From NCBI GenBank assembly GCA_029718625.1, contig CM056376.1, positions 92,102,899 through 92,166,898 of the forward strand: a stretch of DNA of 64,000 nucleotides. The letters run 5' to 3'. Position 1 is the first letter of the stretch, and every line of letters starts with the position of its first letter. Below the pieces are notes generated by a model. That model worked only from the letters and a program-made list of their open reading frames with translations. It was not told the origin of the DNA and ran no database searches. The DNA is from Synaphobranchus kaupii (taxonomy: Eukaryota > Chordata > Actinopteri > Anguilliformes > Synaphobranchidae). Both the position numbers and the translations under genes were made by a program. This document shows positions 61,204 through 64,000 of this stretch, piece after piece.

Positions 61204-62989
61204 TGTGGCCCCAAGGAGCAATGCGCCCCTATACCATTAAGGATTATGACTACGCCACTCCCAATTATAAGGGTGGGAGACCCTGGTAAGGCAAGAGGCA
61301 GAAAATACCCCGCACAGATTAAATCAAGGAGACGCAAGATGGAAGCTGGTACAAGAAAATATACAATCTCTTTATTTAGATTTTTCACAAAGGGCGTCCT
61401 TTAAAATGACACAGAATCTGATCAAGGGCAATGGGCTACCATACACAATATAAGATGGGCTTGACTCAAATATCAGACACGAAATAGTAAAAGTGGTATT
61501 CCAATTGTAACATCACATGGACAAATAACCAAGTGGCAGGGGTATAGAACCACGTCAAATCTCACAACCACAGTGCAATAGTTCAATTGAGGGCTAAATA
61601 AATAATCACACTGGCGATCCGCATTACACAATACACTCCACCGCACACCTAATTTAGAATGGACACACCATTTAAAAGTTATACAAAAAGAAGGTTCACC
61701 ATAGATATGTAAAGTGATCACTGCAATCAGGTAATAAAAGTGATTATTGCACACAAGTCCAAATAGCCTATATATTAAATAAAACTGCTCTCGCCGAGAA
61801 CTATTGCACAAGGCCCGAAGATTTGCTCACACAAGAGAGTTAAGAATTTGGAACTCAGAGGTTACCAAAAGGACGATATTGCACATTACCCATTCCTTAA
61901 AATCCTGATAAATTCAGATTGCACACTGCCCACTTATTAAACTACCAATAAGACTAGGATTGCACTTGGCCCTGAGGCTGGAACATCTGTACATTAAGAT
62001 GGCACTTAGCCTATAACATGAAATCTCTACGCTATAGCCCGATTGCACGTTGCTCATTCACAATGCCTCCCTTACTCTGGAGTAAGCGTTAAAATACATG
62101 AAACAATATAATAAGGCCCTTTAATTAATTGTATATATAATTTATCAAGGAGAAAAACAGTGGTTAGCAATGGAACTAGGCTCGGTTCCTGCAACATCAA
62201 AGAAATCCGGTAAGTCTACATACACACACGTAAGAATACAATATTAAACACCACTACAGCAATACCCGTATTTTCGTACCTGGGTTACAACCGTCGATAA
62301 CCACAACGCTAAGGAGCGCTCACACAGGGTGCTGGTGCTTCTACTAAAATATAGAAAAACAGGAATCAAACCCTGGTTTTAATGAGGCCCATTAGCCTAC
62401 TATAACCCTATAAAATAAGTGGCCTTACCCAATGACTGGGCTTTATAAGTCGTTCCCCTCAGGCTAGGGGCCTCAAGCCAAACACAAACAGCTTAGCAAA
62501 CACTGACTTTGGGGTGGGTTTAGATACAATTCTCCGCACCAGACGAAACCGCGGCTATAAATACAAAAACAAACGATTAGGATGAGCTACCAGGTATAAT
62601 TAAATAACGTTAAGGTATCGAACACCAAAGTCATTTACACACTTTTAATTGTTTAGTTAGGTGAAACAAAGCCACTGTCGGCCGACTGGTTCGCACATGC
62701 ACCAATAATCGAGAGCTGCTAAGAAGAGAGTCGAATATCACTATACATGTAAACAGAACTTATTCCACTGTCACACTTTGCATTATCAACCAACACTGTC
62801 TGGATTAGTGAATTAAAATCACAAAACCATTTAAAACATACCGCCGTTTCACTCCCTCGCTGGATTAAACCACTTCCGTACAAACGCGAGCTACGCCAGA
62901 ACGGGATTCTCGTCCAGCTATATAAGCAAGTGGATGCTGCTTAAAGCAACCAATGATGTCTCCCAGGTCCTATGGTCCTGCCTGTTACA
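61204..62989 (-). repeat. Gypsy 5' LTR (1786 bp) with promoter
   Basis: Same length and apparently same sequence as the 3' LTR. On the minus strand a TATA string (CTTATATAGC, 62917-62926) lies about 65 bases from the LTR start, and an AATAAA signal lies at 61371-61376, about 170 bases before the LTR end. If both are used, U3 is very short and R very long, which would be unusual. Other promoters may exist. Confidence 0.93.
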
Positions 62990-63029
62990 CAAGCCCAGTA
63001 CTGTAACCATTATACTACACTGCTGCACT

Positions 63030-64000
63030 TATTGACTTGACTTGCATGAGATGGACTTTTAGGAGCAAGCAAACAGTTCTCAAGGGTATAACAACTGTGT
63101 CAAACCTCAAACCTCTACCCTCTTGGGCTCCATAACCACCCTTGCAGCTTTACTTCAGTTTGTGCCAAAGCATTTTTGAAACACTGTTCCCACGTAAATG
63201 ACAGGCCTCAAAAATGTCCCCCTTCCCAACACTCTTACAACTGCAATGAGCTTTGGTTCAGCTGCAGATATTTCAGCTCAACAAAAAGATGATTTTAAGG
63301 AATACGTAAAGAAATAACACTGTCATTTGTCCAACAGAAGAAACCAGGCCCTTGTGCTTTCAGAGAGAACTGGTTGAGACGTGAGCTGGGGAACTGGCAT
63401 GTTCGCTCCTGGCTCTCCACTCCTGGATCTGTCGGCCCAGTTGTCAGTCAGCGCAGGTGTCACAGATAGAAATAGTGTGGCATGTGCTTTCTGGAAGCGT
63501 CACTGTGACACTGCAGTGCAAATCTCCGCAGCTTGTCCCTCTGCGGCTACGCACAATTTCCTTCCGCCAGCTCTCCATCTCCCTCCCTCGCTCGCTCGCT
63601 CCGATTATGCAGAAACTCACAGTGCCTTTCCCCTATTTCTCACCAATTTAAATCTCCTGAATCAAATATTTGGCACATCAAAGCCAGGAATATAATTACA
63701 AATATACATCTTAAAGAAGCCATGCATTATTAAACTTCCAGCAGGAACACATTTGTCACAGAGATCCTGCGTTTGAGGTGTCTGACAAGAACGTCCCCCC
63801 CCCCCCCACCCCACCCCACTGCACAACCTGAAAGAATTGACACTGGGAGAGATTTCTTTGCTATTGTCAGTAACACATTAATGGATTCACACGGGACTCT
63901 GGGCAAACCCATTATCCATTTCCCCTTTAATCCACCACCTAGCCGCAGAAAACCTAAGAGCTGCAAATTAAAAGGAAGAATTCAAAGATTGTTTCGTTTT
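63030..64000. other. grm8 intron or upstream sequence, no exon found
   Basis: I searched the minus strand for the expected preceding grm8 exon (peptide ending GYIRAVNFN-like) and did not find it. Short C run at 63794-63808, otherwise nothing. Confidence 0.35.

Larger units (their letters stand above)
53690..62989 (-). mobile_element. full-length Ty3/Gypsy LTR retrotransposon (9300 bp)
   Basis: Complete element on the minus strand. It has a 5' LTR (61204-62989), tRNA-Ser-type primer-binding site, leader, gag (59827-60948), pol (55538-59812), polypurine tract (55476-55491) and 3' LTR (53690-55475). LTRs start TGTAACAGG and end GGGGCCACA, are both 1786 bp and appear identical. CAAG is duplicated at 53686-53689 and 62990-62993. 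Domain order protease-RT-RNase H-integrase is that of Ty3/Gypsy. No env-like ORF lies between pol and the 3' LTR (about 60 bp). With intact ORFs and identical LTRs it is probably recently inserted and possibly competent. Confidence 0.95.
53514..63029 (-). mobile_element. tRNA-headed SINE, split by the Gypsy element
   Basis: On the minus strand the head lies at 63029-62990 (GCAGTGTAGTATAATGGTTA, GGGCTTG). After the Gypsy insertion it continues at 53689-53514: GGTTACACGTTCGATTCCCA box B, GTACCCTTGTGCAGGGTACT, and tail GTCACTCTGGATATGTGCGT then CTGCTAAAATGG. The two pieces join at the duplicated CAAG. It is the same family as 16046-17700. Confidence 0.8.

Noticed and set aside
53441..64000. Further upstream grm8 exon
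   Set aside because: Searched for the preceding ligand-domain peptide on the minus strand outside the Gypsy element. Nothing found, so it lies beyond the window.

Overview
The window looks like ray-finned fish (teleost) nuclear DNA. It is intron-rich, AT-leaning and packed with fish-type transposable elements. These include L2-like LINEs with (TTGA)n tails, tRNA-headed SINEs whose tails end in the familiar GTCGCTxTGGATAAxAGCxTCTGCTAAATG-type motif, DIRS, Gypsy, Tc1 and hAT elements. The only protein-coding host gene I can support is a group III metabotropic glutamate receptor, closest to grm8 by peptide memory, on the minus strand. No tRNA/rRNA genes, CRISPR arrays or prokaryotic features are seen. 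Species cannot be told from the sequence.

Layout, left to right. 1-25.4 kb is repeat-dominated and lies downstream of grm8. It holds a 4.4-kb imperfect foldback (94-4453); two near-identical 1.93-kb TIR elements in opposite orientation (5163-7094 and 13965-15887), the second inserted cleanly into a LINE reverse transcriptase (11414-15990); two solo LTRs with perfect 5-bp target duplications (9571-11082, 16611-17679); a Tc1 remnant (21195-21757); a palindromic hAT element with a perfect 8-bp duplication (22022-22995); and a deleted DIRS retrotransposon that still has its inverted terminal repeats and internal complementary region (23157-25418).

26.0-53.4 kb carries the 3' part of grm8 in four recognisable exons: 53301-53440 (end of the ligand-binding domain), 47765-48700 (cysteine-rich domain plus TM1-TM6), 28635-28881 (TM7 and proximal tail) and a tiny 26610-26662 terminal exon. 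All four have consensus splice sites and compatible phases. The upstream exons lie beyond the right edge. The introns hold long microsatellites, a third solo LTR (32532-33640), MITEs and SINEs. A roughly 39-copy 30-bp minisatellite abuts the acceptor of the main transmembrane exon.

53.5-63.0 kb is a complete, apparently very young Ty3/Gypsy retrotransposon on the minus strand. It has two 1786-bp LTRs of equal length, a tRNA-Ser-type primer site, an uninterrupted gag and a 1424-residue pol. It is inserted into a SINE inside the grm8 locus, with a 4-bp target duplication. The main biological theme is nested insertion: several events can be ordered in time because one element interrupts another and the target duplications are still readable.
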